Source of the DNA: Rhodospirillales bacterium
GTDB taxonomy: Bacteria; Pseudomonadota; Alphaproteobacteria; Reyranellales; Reyranellaceae
Length of the DNA: 64,000 bases
Direction of reading: 5' to 3'
Assembly (NCBI GenBank): GCA_016699855.1
Contig: CP064988.1
Span: 558,001-622,000 of the forward strand
This document shows, piece by piece, positions 53,818-61,904 of this stretch. Under the pieces are notes generated by a model. That model saw only the letters and a list, made by a program, of their open reading frames with translations, was not told the DNA's origin and searched no databases. Each line of letters starts with the position of its first letter. Within the stretch, counting starts at the first letter, position 1. Position numbers and translations under genes: made by a program.

Positions 53818-54624
53818 TCAAGGCGTGTCGACGCGAAGGACGCCCAGCGCCAGCGCGCGCGCGAGCGCCCCGCCGAGATCGAAGGCGGGGTCGACGGCGC
53901 ACGCGCGTTCGTAGGCGGCCGCGAGCGCGCCAGCGCTCCGCAGCGCGTCGTGAAACGCCAGCTCGCCGGCGGAGAGCGGCGCGAACGCCGCGTCATCGTC
54001 GCGCTGGAACACCAGAAGCGCGGCTCCGCCCGCGCCGAGATCGACCGGATCCGTCGTGGAATCGTCGCCGAGCGTCCAGATACGGTCGATCGGATAGGGC
54101 GACTCGACGATCGACACCGAACCGACGTGCCGCAAGCGCAGCGCGCCGATCGCGTCCGCGGGCACGGCCGCGAGAGTGGCCGCGGTCAGCGCGGCTTCCG
54201 CCGGCGCGTTGTAGGCGCGGTTCAGCGCCCAATCGAGACGAGCCACGTCGGCGAGATAAGGAAGCGTCGCGCAGGCCGGATCGGCGGCGACGAACGCCGG
54301 AAAGGCCGCACCGTACTCCGCGAGCACCGGCGCGGCCGGCGGATGGGCCACGACATGGCGCCGCGCGAGCGCGCCGAAGAACCCGGAGCCGACGACCCGC
54401 TCGACGGTGGCGAACGTCGCGGCCAGCGCGGCGGCGAGGCTGGTGAGGACATGGTGGCGGTAGACCGCCAGCCGCGCGCCGCCGTCGATCCGGTCGGCGA
54501 CGACGCGCGCGGCGAGGTCCGGGGCGTCGCCATCGAGGATATGGGTGCGGAACGCCCGCTGCACATCGAGCAACGTGGGTCGCGCGTGGTCATCGCCCCG
54601 GCGAACGGCGGCGGACGCGTTCAC
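53818..54624 (-). CDS. DUF2063 protein, BufC-type MNIO partner
   Basis: 268 residues. GTG 54624 overlaps the stop of the MNIO gene by four bases (GTGA), so translation is coupled. The N-terminal domain (LLDVQRAFRTHILDGD, LAVYRHHVLTSLAAALAATFATVERVVG, ARRHVVAHPPAAPVLAEYGAAF) is the DUF2063 DNA-binding-like fold that in fact acts as the recognition partner guiding the RiPP precursor to the MNIO enzyme. PYLADVARLDWALNRAYNAP is typical. The C-terminal part ends GALARALALGVL. Symbol bufC would fit by analogy. Confidence 0.88.
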   Translation of the reverse strand: MNASAAVRRGDDHARPTLLDVQRAFRTHILDGDAPDLAARVVADRIDGGARLAVYRHHVLTSLAAALAATFATVERVVGSGFFGALARRHVVAHPPAAPVLAEYGAAFPAFVAADPACATLPYLADVARLDWALNRAYNAPAEAALTAATLAAVPADAIGALRLRHVGSVSIVESPYPIDRIWTLGDDSTTDPVDLGAGGAALLVFQRDDDAAFAPLSAGELAFHDALRSAGALAAAYERACAVDPAFDLGGALARALALGVLRVDTP

Positions 54625-55529
54625 GACGCGGTCTCCGCTAACGGCGCGCGAAGCGCGTCGTCGGCCTCGCGCGCCGCGCGCCGCGCCTCGTCGAGCAGCG
54701 TGTCGAGCGGCGGCACGTCGGTGTCCCATTCGATCAACGTCGGCCTGGCGCCATAGCGGGCGACGGCGTCGCGGTAGAGCTCCCACACCGCCTCGTTCAC
54801 ACGCGAGCCATGGTCGTCGATCAGGATCTCCTCTCCGTCGGCGTCGTTGACCGCGTGGCCGGCGAGATGGAACTCGCCGATGGCGGCACCGTCGATCCCC
54901 GCCAGCCAAACGCGCGGATCCCATCCCAGATTGCGGCCGGAGACGTGGACGTTGTTGACGTCGCACAGCAGACGGCACCCAGTGCGCGCGACGAGCGCCA
55001 TCAGGAACTCGGGCTCGGGGATCGTCGAATGGCGGAACGCGAGGTAGCTGGAAGGATTCTCGATCAACACGGGCCTACGTACAGCGTCTTGGAACCACCG
55101 GACGTTGGCGGCGACGATCGCGAGCGACTCCTCGGTGTAGGGCAGCGGCAGGAGATCGTTCAGGTAGGCGCCGCCGACGACGCTCCACGACAGGTGCTCG
55201 GAGACCAGGACGGGATCGAGGCGATCCACCAGCCCGGCGACGCGGCGGAGATGGGCCGGATCAAGTCCTTCGGCAGACCCGAGCGACAGACCGACGCCAT
55301 GTACGGAGAGCGCGGTCCCCTCGCGCACACGTTCGAGGCGGCGCAGCGCCGGCCCGCCGGAAAGATAGTTCTCGGCGTGGATCTCGAAGAAACCGACCGG
55401 CGGCGGCGCTCCGTCCATCTCGCCGAAGTGCCGCGCCCGCAACCCGACGCCGAACGCCGGGTGCGGGGCGGCGGGACCAGACCGCGTCGCGCGCACGCCG
55501 ACGTCGAAATCCGGACCGGCGGGCGTCAT
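54621..55529 (-). CDS. DUF692 multinuclear non-heme iron oxidative enzyme (MNIO), BufB-type
   Basis: 302 residues, TIM-barrel enzyme that modifies Cys in RiPP precursors using an Fe cluster. Metal-binding and active-site segments are visible: GVGLRARHFGEM, FFEIHAENYL, LVSEHLSWS, LIENPSSYLAF, LLCDVNNVHVSGRN, EFHLAGHAVND, LIDDHGSRVNEAVWELY and LIEWDTDVPPL. It follows the precursor gene by 13 bases and overlaps the DUF2063 gene. In Caulobacter, BufB/BufC turn two Cys of bufferins into thiooxazoles that bind copper; the same chemistry is predicted here. Confidence 0.93.
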   Translation of the reverse strand: MTPAGPDFDVGVRATRSGPAAPHPAFGVGLRARHFGEMDGAPPPVGFFEIHAENYLSGGPALRRLERVREGTALSVHGVGLSLGSAEGLDPAHLRRVAGLVDRLDPVLVSEHLSWSVVGGAYLNDLLPLPYTEESLAIVAANVRWFQDAVRRPVLIENPSSYLAFRHSTIPEPEFLMALVARTGCRLLCDVNNVHVSGRNLGWDPRVWLAGIDGAAIGEFHLAGHAVNDADGEEILIDDHGSRVNEAVWELYRDAVARYGARPTLIEWDTDVPPLDTLLDEARRAAREADDALRAPLAETAS

Positions 55530-55542
55530 GGCCGCCGCGGCG

Positions 55543-55797
55543 TCACTTGCCGGCGGTCAGGGACGCGCCGACGATTTTCGCGCAGGTGCCCTTCGGCACC
55601 GAGATCCAGGCGTCCTTCTGGGCGTCCCGCTTGGACGTGCCCGCGCAGGAGCTGGTCGCCGTCTGGCAGTCGTTCTGCCCGGCCTTGACGACCCCGTAGC
55701 ACTTCTCGGTCTCCGCCGCCTTCTGCGCAGACACCAGCGACGGCGTCGCGAGCGAGGCGGCGATGGCCGCGGCGATGGCGATGTGGCTCGATCTCAC
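55543..55797 (-). CDS. DUF2282 bufferin-type RiPP precursor (BufA)
   Basis: 84 residues from GTG 55797, set by AAGGAG 7 bases upstream. Signal peptide residues 1-24 (VRSSHIAIAAAIAASLATPS with cleavage after LVSA). The core has four Cys (33, 44, 51, 72) in EKCYGVVKAGQNDCQTATSS, CAG and VPKGTC, the DUF2282 pattern. The two middle Cys are the expected modification sites. First gene of the operon bufA-bufB-bufC-doxX. The exported, modified peptide would bind copper in the periplasm, by analogy with bufferin of Caulobacter. Confidence 0.9.
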   Translation of the reverse strand: MRSSHIAIAAAIAASLATPSLVSAQKAAETEKCYGVVKAGQNDCQTATSSCAGTSKRDAQKDAWISVPKGTCAKIVGASLTAGK

Positions 55798-55923
55798 GAT
55801 GGTTCTCCTTGGTTCAGGCGCGCCGGCCGGACTTGCCCGGACGCGCTCCATTGACGGCGCGTACGATATCGCCGTCCCCGTCCATAACCGAATCAAGGCA
55901 TCTGACGAAGCTGTGAGACGCGC

Positions 55924-56594
55924 TCACGACCCCGGAGCGGCCCACGCCTCCGCCCGGCTCCAATCCGCCGGCGTGTTGAGATTGAGAAACGGATCGCGCG
56001 CCCGCCGCGCCAGTCGAACACGGCCGATTCGCGGCGCGCCGCGAAGGCGCGCACGCTGCGCTCGCCCTCGTCCACGACCGCGCGGCGCAGATCGGGCAGC
56101 AGCTCGACCGACCACACCGCGACGGTGTGGTGCACCCGGCCGCGGTAGCGCACGGCCAGCACCTCGGCTTCCGGCACGTGCATGTGGCCGGCGAGATAGG
56201 CCGTGAGATCGGGCGGCAGGAACGGCACATCGACCGGCACGGTCAGCACCCACGGACAGAACGGATGCGCGCGGCGCGCCCATTCGAGCGCCGCGAGGAT
56301 TCCCGCCAGCGGACCCGGGCGGCGTCCGTCGGGATCGGCCACGACCGCGTCGGACAGCACCGGCGCGCGGAAGCGCGCGAAACGGCCGGCGTCGAGATGG
56401 CCGCAGATAGCCACGTCCGTCACCTGCGGCCGCAGACGTTCGAGCACGTGCGCGATCAACGGCCGGCCGTTGAAACGCCGGAACGCCTTCTCCGGTCCCG
56501 GCCCAAGGCGCCGCCCCTCGCCGCCCGCCAGCACGGCGCCGACCAGCGCGCCCACGCGGATCGGGCGGTCGAGCGGCGGATGGATGCGCGGCAT
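55924..56594 (-). pseudogene. mobA: Molybdenum cofactor guanylyltransferase MobA, frameshifted
   Basis: Transfers GMP to molybdopterin. ATG 56594 starts MPRIHPPLDRPIRVGALVGA, then the nucleotide motif LAGGEGRRLGPGPEKAF, the segment VVADPDGRRPGPLAGILAAL and VLTVPVDVPFLPPDL. The first frame is lost at FDWRGG; the normal end (ARDPFLNLNTPADWSRAEAW) is in the next frame and stops at 55924. One G missing from a G run (C run 56001-56003 on the plus strand) restores it: WRGGARDPFLNLN. Total about 223 residues. With moaA this is the second Moco gene in the window with a homopolymer lesion. Confidence 0.88.
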
Positions 56595-56691
56595 GCCGCG
56601 ACTATGGCCGACGGGCGCGCGCTTCGACAACAGGCGCTTGGCGCCCGCGCGTGCCTTGGGCACACTGCGGCCAACCATCGGAGGAACACGC

Positions 56692-57489
56692 ATGCCCGCC
56701 ACGCCCGCCCAGATCGCCAGCTACATGAGGAAGGTGCGACGCTCCGGCGCGACCGTGCCGTGGTGGCCGAAGGCGATGACGCCGAGGACGGAGGATGGCG
56801 CCTACGCGGCCCAGGACGCCTTCCTGCGCAGGGTCGTGGCCGAGGACGGGCCGGTGGTCGGGTACAAGATCGGCCTCACCTCGCCCGCGATCCTCAAGCA
56901 GACGGGTCTCAAGGAACCGGCATACGGCCCGATCCGCAAGAACCGCGTGTTCCAGAAGCGGGCATCCCTCAAGGCCGCCAACCACACGCGCCTCGGGCTG
57001 GAGCTCGAGATCATCCTCACGGTGAACGCCGACGTGCCGAAGCCGGCGCGCGGCAAGCGGTACGACAAGGAGACCATCGCGCCGTACATCGAATCGGCGC
57101 GCGCCGGCTTCGAGCTGATCGAGGACCGCGGCTCCGACTACAGCAGGCTGTCGGCCATGGCGCTGATCATCGATCTCGGCTGGAACTGGGGCTCGCTGCT
57201 GGCGCCGGTGAACCCGAAGTGGCGCGACCTCGATGTCGGCAACCTCAAGGGGACGGTGTCGTTCGACGGCGAGGTGGTGGCCAGCGGCAACTCCGGCGAC
57301 GTGCTGGGACATTGCTACAATTCGCTGGCGTGGGTCGCGAACCGGCTGGCGGACCACGGCAAGACTCTCCGCAAGGGCATGATCGTCTCGACGGGCTCGA
57401 TGGTCGCCTGCCAGTTCGTCCCGCCGGGCACGACCGCGGTCGGCCGGATCGAGGGCCTCGGCGAGGTCACCGTCAAATACGGCTTCTAG
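56692..57489 (+). CDS. 2-keto-4-pentenoate hydratase/fumarylacetoacetate hydrolase-family enzyme
   Basis: 265 residues. ATG 56692 with GGAGGAACACGC upstream. The segment GYKIGLTSPAILKQTGLKEPAYGPI and the metal-binding LGLELEIILTV, with SAMALIIDLGWNWGSLL and KGMIVSTGSMV, match the hydratase/decarboxylase branch (MhpD/4-oxalocrotonate decarboxylase-like) of aromatic meta-cleavage pathways. No other meta-cleavage genes are adjacent. Divergent from mobA and convergent with pdeM (stops overlap by four bases). Confidence 0.85.
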   Translation: MPATPAQIASYMRKVRRSGATVPWWPKAMTPRTEDGAYAAQDAFLRRVVAEDGPVVGYKIGLTSPAILKQTGLKEPAYGPIRKNRVFQKRASLKAANHTRLGLELEIILTVNADVPKPARGKRYDKETIAPYIESARAGFELIEDRGSDYSRLSAMALIIDLGWNWGSLLAPVNPKWRDLDVGNLKGTVSFDGEVVASGNSGDVLGHCYNSLAWVANRLADHGKTLRKGMIVSTGSMVACQFVPPGTTAVGRIEGLGEVTVKYGF

Positions 57490-58196
57490 CCGCTCCAATC
57501 GGGATCGGCGCGCAGCGCGCTCGCGGGCAGGCGGTGCACGCCCGAGTCGCCCAGCACCATCGCGTCGTACGCGCCCGAGAACAGCCCTGCGATCGCGTCG
57601 TCGCGGGCGCTGAGGCCGCCGGTGTAGGCGCCGAACGACGGCAGCACGAGGCGTCGTCCGTCGGTGACGAAGCAGCGTCGCCGCAAGCCCCGCCCGCGCA
57701 CGGTAAGCGGCGCGACGGGATGGTAGTGGCCCGAGATCTCGCCGGCATGGTCGACCAGCGGCAGGCGCGAGGCCTCGTGGCGAAACGCCAGCGGCGCGAG
57801 CGCGATCTCGTGCGCGACGCGGCCGCCCCAGCCGCGCGGCGGGTCGGGATCGTGGTTGCCGACGATCCATATCCAGTCGGCGACGCGTGCCGTCAACGCC
57901 GCCAGCGCCGCGGCGTCGGCCGGATCGATCCGCTCCGCCGCCGCGGCGTCGTGGAAGCTGTCGCCGAGGCAGACGACGCGGCGCGGCGCCGTCTCGTCGA
58001 TCGCCCGCGCCAGGCGCGCGAGGGTCTCCCGCGTATCGTAGGGCGGCAGCATCTGTCCGGTGCGCGCGCCGTACCACGAGCCCTTCTCGAGATGCAGATC
58101 GGCGACCGCGAGAACGCCCTCCTCCGGCCACCACAACGCGCCGTCGACGCGCGCGCGCAGCGCCGCGCCCGCGAGGAGAAATGCCGCCGCCTTCAT
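57486..58196 (-). CDS. pdeM: Ligase-associated DNA damage response endonuclease PdeM
   Basis: 236-residue calcineurin-like metallophosphoesterase. Metal motifs: VADLHLEKGSWYGARTG (DxH), CLGDSFHD (GDxxxD), VGNHDPDPP (GNHD) and SGHYHPVAP (GHxH). The opening LAGAALRARVDGALWWPEEG and PPYDTRETLARL are typical of PdeM. It works with the ligase-linked helicase, exonuclease and ATP ligase, which here lie at 27087-32368. ATG 58196; the longer frame upstream is not conserved. Confidence 0.92.
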   Translation of the reverse strand: MKAAAFLLAGAALRARVDGALWWPEEGVLAVADLHLEKGSWYGARTGQMLPPYDTRETLARLARAIDETAPRRVVCLGDSFHDAAAAERIDPADAAALAALTARVADWIWIVGNHDPDPPRGWGGRVAHEIALAPLAFRHEASRLPLVDHAGEISGHYHPVAPLTVRGRGLRRRCFVTDGRRLVLPSFGAYTGGLSARDDAIAGLFSGAYDAMVLGDSGVHRLPASALRADPDWSG

Positions 58197-58273
58197 GCGC
58201 CCACCATGTCGCGTCGATCGACTCCTCTCAAGCGTCTCGACGCTGGCGCGCGCCTCGGCCATGGTGGCGGCGC

Positions 58274-58408
58274 ATGAAGCGCGCCGCACGGAGTCCGACG
58301 ATGCCCACTACCGCCCGCACTGCCGAACCGGGGCGCCTGAGCGCCGCCCAGGACGTCGTCCGCTCGATGGCGGCCAACGGCGTCGATATCTAGGACCGCG
58401 TACCGGGA
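58274..58408 (+). pseudogene. Possible N-terminal remnant of a ThDP-dependent enzyme
   Basis: ATG 58274 opens 39 codons ending LSAAQDVVRSMAANGVDI, then TAG (58391-58393), then in the same frame DRVPG, directly followed by the hydrolase start at 58409. The pattern resembles the first strand-helix of acetolactate-synthase-like enzymes (LVRxLxAxGVDxVFGVPG). The rest of such an enzyme is absent, so an internal deletion plus a nonsense codon may have left a scar. Similarity is judged by eye over about 25 residues. Confidence 0.4.
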
Positions 58409-59293
58409 GTGGCCGCGGTGGCGTTCGAGCGCTTCGCCGTCGCGCTGGGCGACGGCACGATGGCGGGCCTGCGCTTCGGCGCCGATGGACCGCCCGACCT
58501 CGTATTCCTGCACGCCACGGGCTTCAACGCCTTGACGTACCGCGAGCTGCTGGCGCCGCTGGGCGCGCGCTGGCGCGTCGTCGCGCTGGACCAGCGCGGG
58601 CACGGTCGGTCGACATTGACCGCCGATCCGCGGCGCATCCACGGCTGGGATTTCCACGCCGACGATCTGGCCGGTATCCTGCCGTCGCTCGTGGAGCGCG
58701 CGCCGGTGCTGGCGGGCCACTCGATGGGCGGGGCCGTGGCGGCCATGGCGGTGGCGCGCGACCGCCGCGTGGCCGACCGCCTCGTGCTGCTCGATCCAGT
58801 ACTCCCGGGGCCGGAGTGGAACCGCATCGCGCGCACGCTCGATCAGGCGGCGCGGATCGCCCATCTACCGATCGCGCGCGGCGCCGCCCGCCGCCGGTCG
58901 CGCTTCGCGTCGCGCGACGAGGCGTTCACCAGCTACGTCGGCCGCGGCGCCTTCGCGACGTGGACGGGAAGCGCGCTCGCCGACTATGTCGCGGACGGGT
59001 TCGACGACGCGACGGACGGCGGCGTCGCGCTGACGTGCGCGCCGGCATGGGAGGCCGCGACCTTCGCCGGCTCGTTTCACGACGGCGACGCTCTGGCCGC
59101 CAAACTCGACGTGCCGACATTGATCCTGCGCGCCGAGACGGGTTCGGCTACCCGCGCGACGGCGGCGGTCCAGCCTTCGACGATCGTCGAGACGTTGCCG
59201 GGAACGACGCATTTCCTGCCGATGGAACGGCCGGACGTCGTGCGCGAGCGGCTCGCGGCGGCGCTGGAGGCGCGCGACGCCGCCCTGACGTAG
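58409..59293 (+). CDS. Alpha/beta hydrolase
   Basis: 294 residues, GTG start, no clear ribosome site (translation may be reinitiated from the short upstream ORF). LVFLHATGFNALTYRELLAPLG is the oxyanion segment, VVALDQRGHGRST follows, the nucleophile is Ser in AGHSMGGAVA, the acid is probably Glu in LRAETGS, and His is in PGTTHFLPME. Cytoplasmic. Related to haloperoxidase/epoxide hydrolase-type esterases; substrate unknown. Convergent with the MATE gene. Confidence 0.87.
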   Translation: MAAVAFERFAVALGDGTMAGLRFGADGPPDLVFLHATGFNALTYRELLAPLGARWRVVALDQRGHGRSTLTADPRRIHGWDFHADDLAGILPSLVERAPVLAGHSMGGAVAAMAVARDRRVADRLVLLDPVLPGPEWNRIARTLDQAARIAHLPIARGAARRRSRFASRDEAFTSYVGRGAFATWTGSALADYVADGFDDATDGGVALTCAPAWEAATFAGSFHDGDALAAKLDVPTLILRAETGSATRATAAVQPSTIVETLPGTTHFLPMERPDVVRERLAAALEARDAALT

Positions 59294-59296
59294 GCG

Positions 59297-60673
59297 TCAT
59301 GGCCTGGTGTCGGGACGCGGAATCCACGTCCGCGAGAACGTCGAACCGAACAGCGTGCCGGCGAACACGGTGATCCCGCAGGCGACGCAGGCGAACAGTG
59401 CCGCCGTCCCCAGCCCGAGCCCATCGAGCACGACGCCGCCGCCACCGAGCACGATGGCGATGCGCGCGATGTTGGCGCCGAGCGGCCAGACCATGCTGCC
59501 GGTGCCCTGAGACGCGAAATACAGCGCCATCGCCAGCCCGAACAGCCCGTACACCGGCCCGACGATGGCGAGGTACAGGCGCCCCTGCGCCAGCACGCCG
59601 GGATCGCGCGTGAACATGCCGAGCCAGAGGTCGGGGAACACCGCCACCACCAGGCCGATCAGCCCCGCCGCGGCGCCGGCCATCGCCGCGCCGGTCCACG
59701 CGATGCGCCGCGCGCGGCGGTAGCGGCCGGCGCCGAAATTGGTGCCGACCATCGCAGTCAAGGCCGCGCCGACGCCGAACGCGATCGGGATCAGCATGTA
59801 CTCGAGCCGGCTGCCGATGCCGTACCCCGCCAGCGCCGCCGGCCCGCCGCGGCCGACGAGGCCGGTCACCGACATGATCGTGACGTTCGTCAGCACGACC
59901 ACGAGGCTGGAGACGATGCCGACCTTCAGGATGTCGACCCAGACCGCCCCGCTCTGGCGCCAGGCGGCTCCGTCCAGAGTCGACGCCGCCGAGGCGCCGA
60001 ACAGCCGCCGCGCCATGATGGCCGCCGCCAGCGCGAAGGACAGCACCGCCGCCGCCGCCGGCCCGGTCACGCCCAGCGCGGGGATCGGGCCGAGCCCAAG
60101 CGTCAGCGCGCCGCTCAGCGGGACCTGCGCCAGCGCGCCGATCAGCAACGCCCGCCCAGGCGTCGCGGTGTCGCCGCAGCCGCGCAGAATCGAGGCGAAC
60201 ATGTTGGCGGTCCATACGACGACCGCGCCGAGGAACAGCACGCGCGCGAACAGGACGGCCTGGCCGAGCGCCTCGCCGCTGCCCCCGATCAAACGGTAGA
60301 CGGACGGACCGAAGCCGACGAATACGATCGCGAACAGCGCGGACATGCCGAGCCCGAGCAGGATGGCGTGCGTCGCGACGCTCGCGGCGCGGGCCCGGTC
60401 GCCGGCGCCCAGCGCGCGCGCCACGGCCGACGACACGCCGCCCCCCATCGCGCCGGCCGACATCATGCCGAGCATCATCTGGGTCGGGAACACCAGCGAC
60501 AGGGCGGCCAGCGGCACGGTGCCGAGCTTGCCGACGAACCACGCGTCGGCGATCGCCACCGCGGTCTGGCCGGCCACGCCGGCGACGTTGGGCGCCGACA
60601 AGGCCAGGATCGTGCGCGCGACCGGACCGTCGAGCATCCGCCGCCGCCGGTCGGCGAGCGTCATCGGCGGCAT
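59297..60673 (-). CDS. MATE family efflux transporter
   Basis: 458-residue multidrug/toxin exporter with twelve predicted hydrophobic segments in two related halves. Repeats: SAPNVAGVAGQTAVAIADAWF with GTVPLAALSLVFP in the first half, and VTNVTIMSVTGLVGRGGPAALAGYGIG with GVGAALTAMVGTNFGAGR in the second. NorM/DinF-like. Length is normal. Four bases after the stop of the convergent hydrolase. Confidence 0.9.
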   Translation of the reverse strand: MPPMTLADRRRRMLDGPVARTILALSAPNVAGVAGQTAVAIADAWFVGKLGTVPLAALSLVFPTQMMLGMMSAGAMGGGVSSAVARALGAGDRARAASVATHAILLGLGMSALFAIVFVGFGPSVYRLIGGSGEALGQAVLFARVLFLGAVVVWTANMFASILRGCGDTATPGRALLIGALAQVPLSGALTLGLGPIPALGVTGPAAAAVLSFALAAAIMARRLFGASAASTLDGAAWRQSGAVWVDILKVGIVSSLVVVLTNVTIMSVTGLVGRGGPAALAGYGIGSRLEYMLIPIAFGVGAALTAMVGTNFGAGRYRRARRIAWTGAAMAGAAAGLIGLVVAVFPDLWLGMFTRDPGVLAQGRLYLAIVGPVYGLFGLAMALYFASQGTGSMVWPLGANIARIAIVLGGGGVVLDGLGLGTAALFACVACGITVFAGTLFGSTFSRTWIPRPDTRP

Positions 60674-60730
60674 CGGCCTGTCCCCTCCCGTGCCGGATCG
60701 TCGCGGGAACGCGCGGTCAACGAACGGCCA

Positions 60731-61726
60731 TCAATCGAGCTTGATGTTGGCGCGCTGGATCACCGTGGTCCAGGTCTCCGCCTGCTTCACGAGGGCGTCG
60801 CGCAGCCCCTCGGGCGTCGAGTACACCGCCTGGCTACCCATCGCCGCGAACCGCTCCACCACGGCCGGATCCTTGAGCACCTTCTCCATCGCCGCGCCCA
60901 GGGCCGCGACCACCTCGGGCGGCGTCCGCGCCGGCGCGATCAGTCCGAACAGCGTGATCGCCTCGAAACCCTTCAGCCCGGCCTCGTCCATGGTCGGCAC
61001 GTCCGGCAGCGACGGCGCGCGCGACAGCGACGTGACCGCCAGCGCCTTCACCTTGCCGGCGCGGATATGCGGCAGCGCGGCGGCGAGCTGGTCGAACTGG
61101 AGCTGCACCTGGCCTCCGAGGAGGTCGGCGGTGGCCGGCGCGCTGCCCTTGTAGTGCACCATCTCCCAGCGCGCGCCGGTGCTCTGGAGCACGAGTTCGC
61201 CGGCGAGGTGGTTGATCGAGCCGGCGCTCGCCGTGGCCATCGACAGTTTGCCGCCGTCCTTCTTCGCCAGCGCGATCAGCTCCTGGACGCTCGCCGCCGG
61301 CAGCGCGGGATGCGCGATCAGCGCCATTGGCTGCGTCAGGATCGTGCTGACGAACGCAAAATCCTTGCGCCAGTCGAACGGCGCTCGACCGAACAGGACC
61401 GGGCTGTTGACCAGCGAGTTCGATGTCAGCAGCAGCGTGTAGCCATCCGGCGCCGCCTTCGCGACGGCCTCGGCGCCGATCATGGCGCCGGCGCCGGGCT
61501 TGTTCTCGACGATGACGGGCTGGCCGAGGATCGGTTGGAGTTTCTCAGCGACCAGGCGCGCCGCGAGGTCCACGCCGCCGCCGGGCGCGAACGGCGCCAC
61601 GATTTTGACAGGACGATCCGGATACTTCTGCGCCATGGCCGGCGCGCCGGCCGACGACAGCGCCGCCACCACCACGGCGGTGAATCGCGGGACCGAGCCG
61701 ATGAACCGCCGGGCCGACCGATACAT
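60731..61726 (-). CDS. Bug/TctC family tripartite transporter substrate-binding protein
   Basis: 331-residue periplasmic protein. Signal peptide from MYRSARRFIGSVPRF to APAMA|Q. Family blocks are RPVKIVAPFAPGGGVDLAARLV, GQPVIVENKPGAGAMIGAEAV, ATASAGSINHLAGELVLQ and VHYKGSAPATADLLGG. Only distantly similar to the other TctC protein in this window (50921-51907). No membrane partners nearby. Ligand unknown. Confidence 0.92.
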   Translation of the reverse strand: MYRSARRFIGSVPRFTAVVVAALSSAGAPAMAQKYPDRPVKIVAPFAPGGGVDLAARLVAEKLQPILGQPVIVENKPGAGAMIGAEAVAKAAPDGYTLLLTSNSLVNSPVLFGRAPFDWRKDFAFVSTILTQPMALIAHPALPAASVQELIALAKKDGGKLSMATASAGSINHLAGELVLQSTGARWEMVHYKGSAPATADLLGGQVQLQFDQLAAALPHIRAGKVKALAVTSLSRAPSLPDVPTMDEAGLKGFEAITLFGLIAPARTPPEVVAALGAAMEKVLKDPAVVERFAAMGSQAVYSTPEGLRDALVKQAETWTTVIQRANIKLD

Positions 61727-61833
61727 GCAATCCCTCCCGCCGCCGAACGCGGCGGAACCGTACAGGACCGCCGGCGCGCGACGACCCCACGCCGACGCAC
61801 GGCGGGGTTGCGGTGGATCATTGCGGTGCCGCC

Positions 61834-61862
61834 TTGACGAAAAAGATGCGCGGGCGTTTACT
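61834..61862 (+). promoter_or_regulatory. Promoter of the 61905 gene
   Basis: TTGACG at 61834-61839, 17-base spacer, TTTACT at 61857-61862. The start site would be about 36 bases before the ATG, leaving room for GGGAGG. Confidence 0.55.
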
Positions 61863-61904
61863 CATTAACTAGGTCTCCGATACCCCAGACCCGGGAGGAT
61901 GGCG

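Noticed and set aside
55913..55927. GTGAG-N5-CTCAC inverted repeat at the end of mobA, upstream of bufA
   Set aside because: Only five-base arms, about 115 bases from bufA and partly within the mobA stop region; too weak to call an operator.
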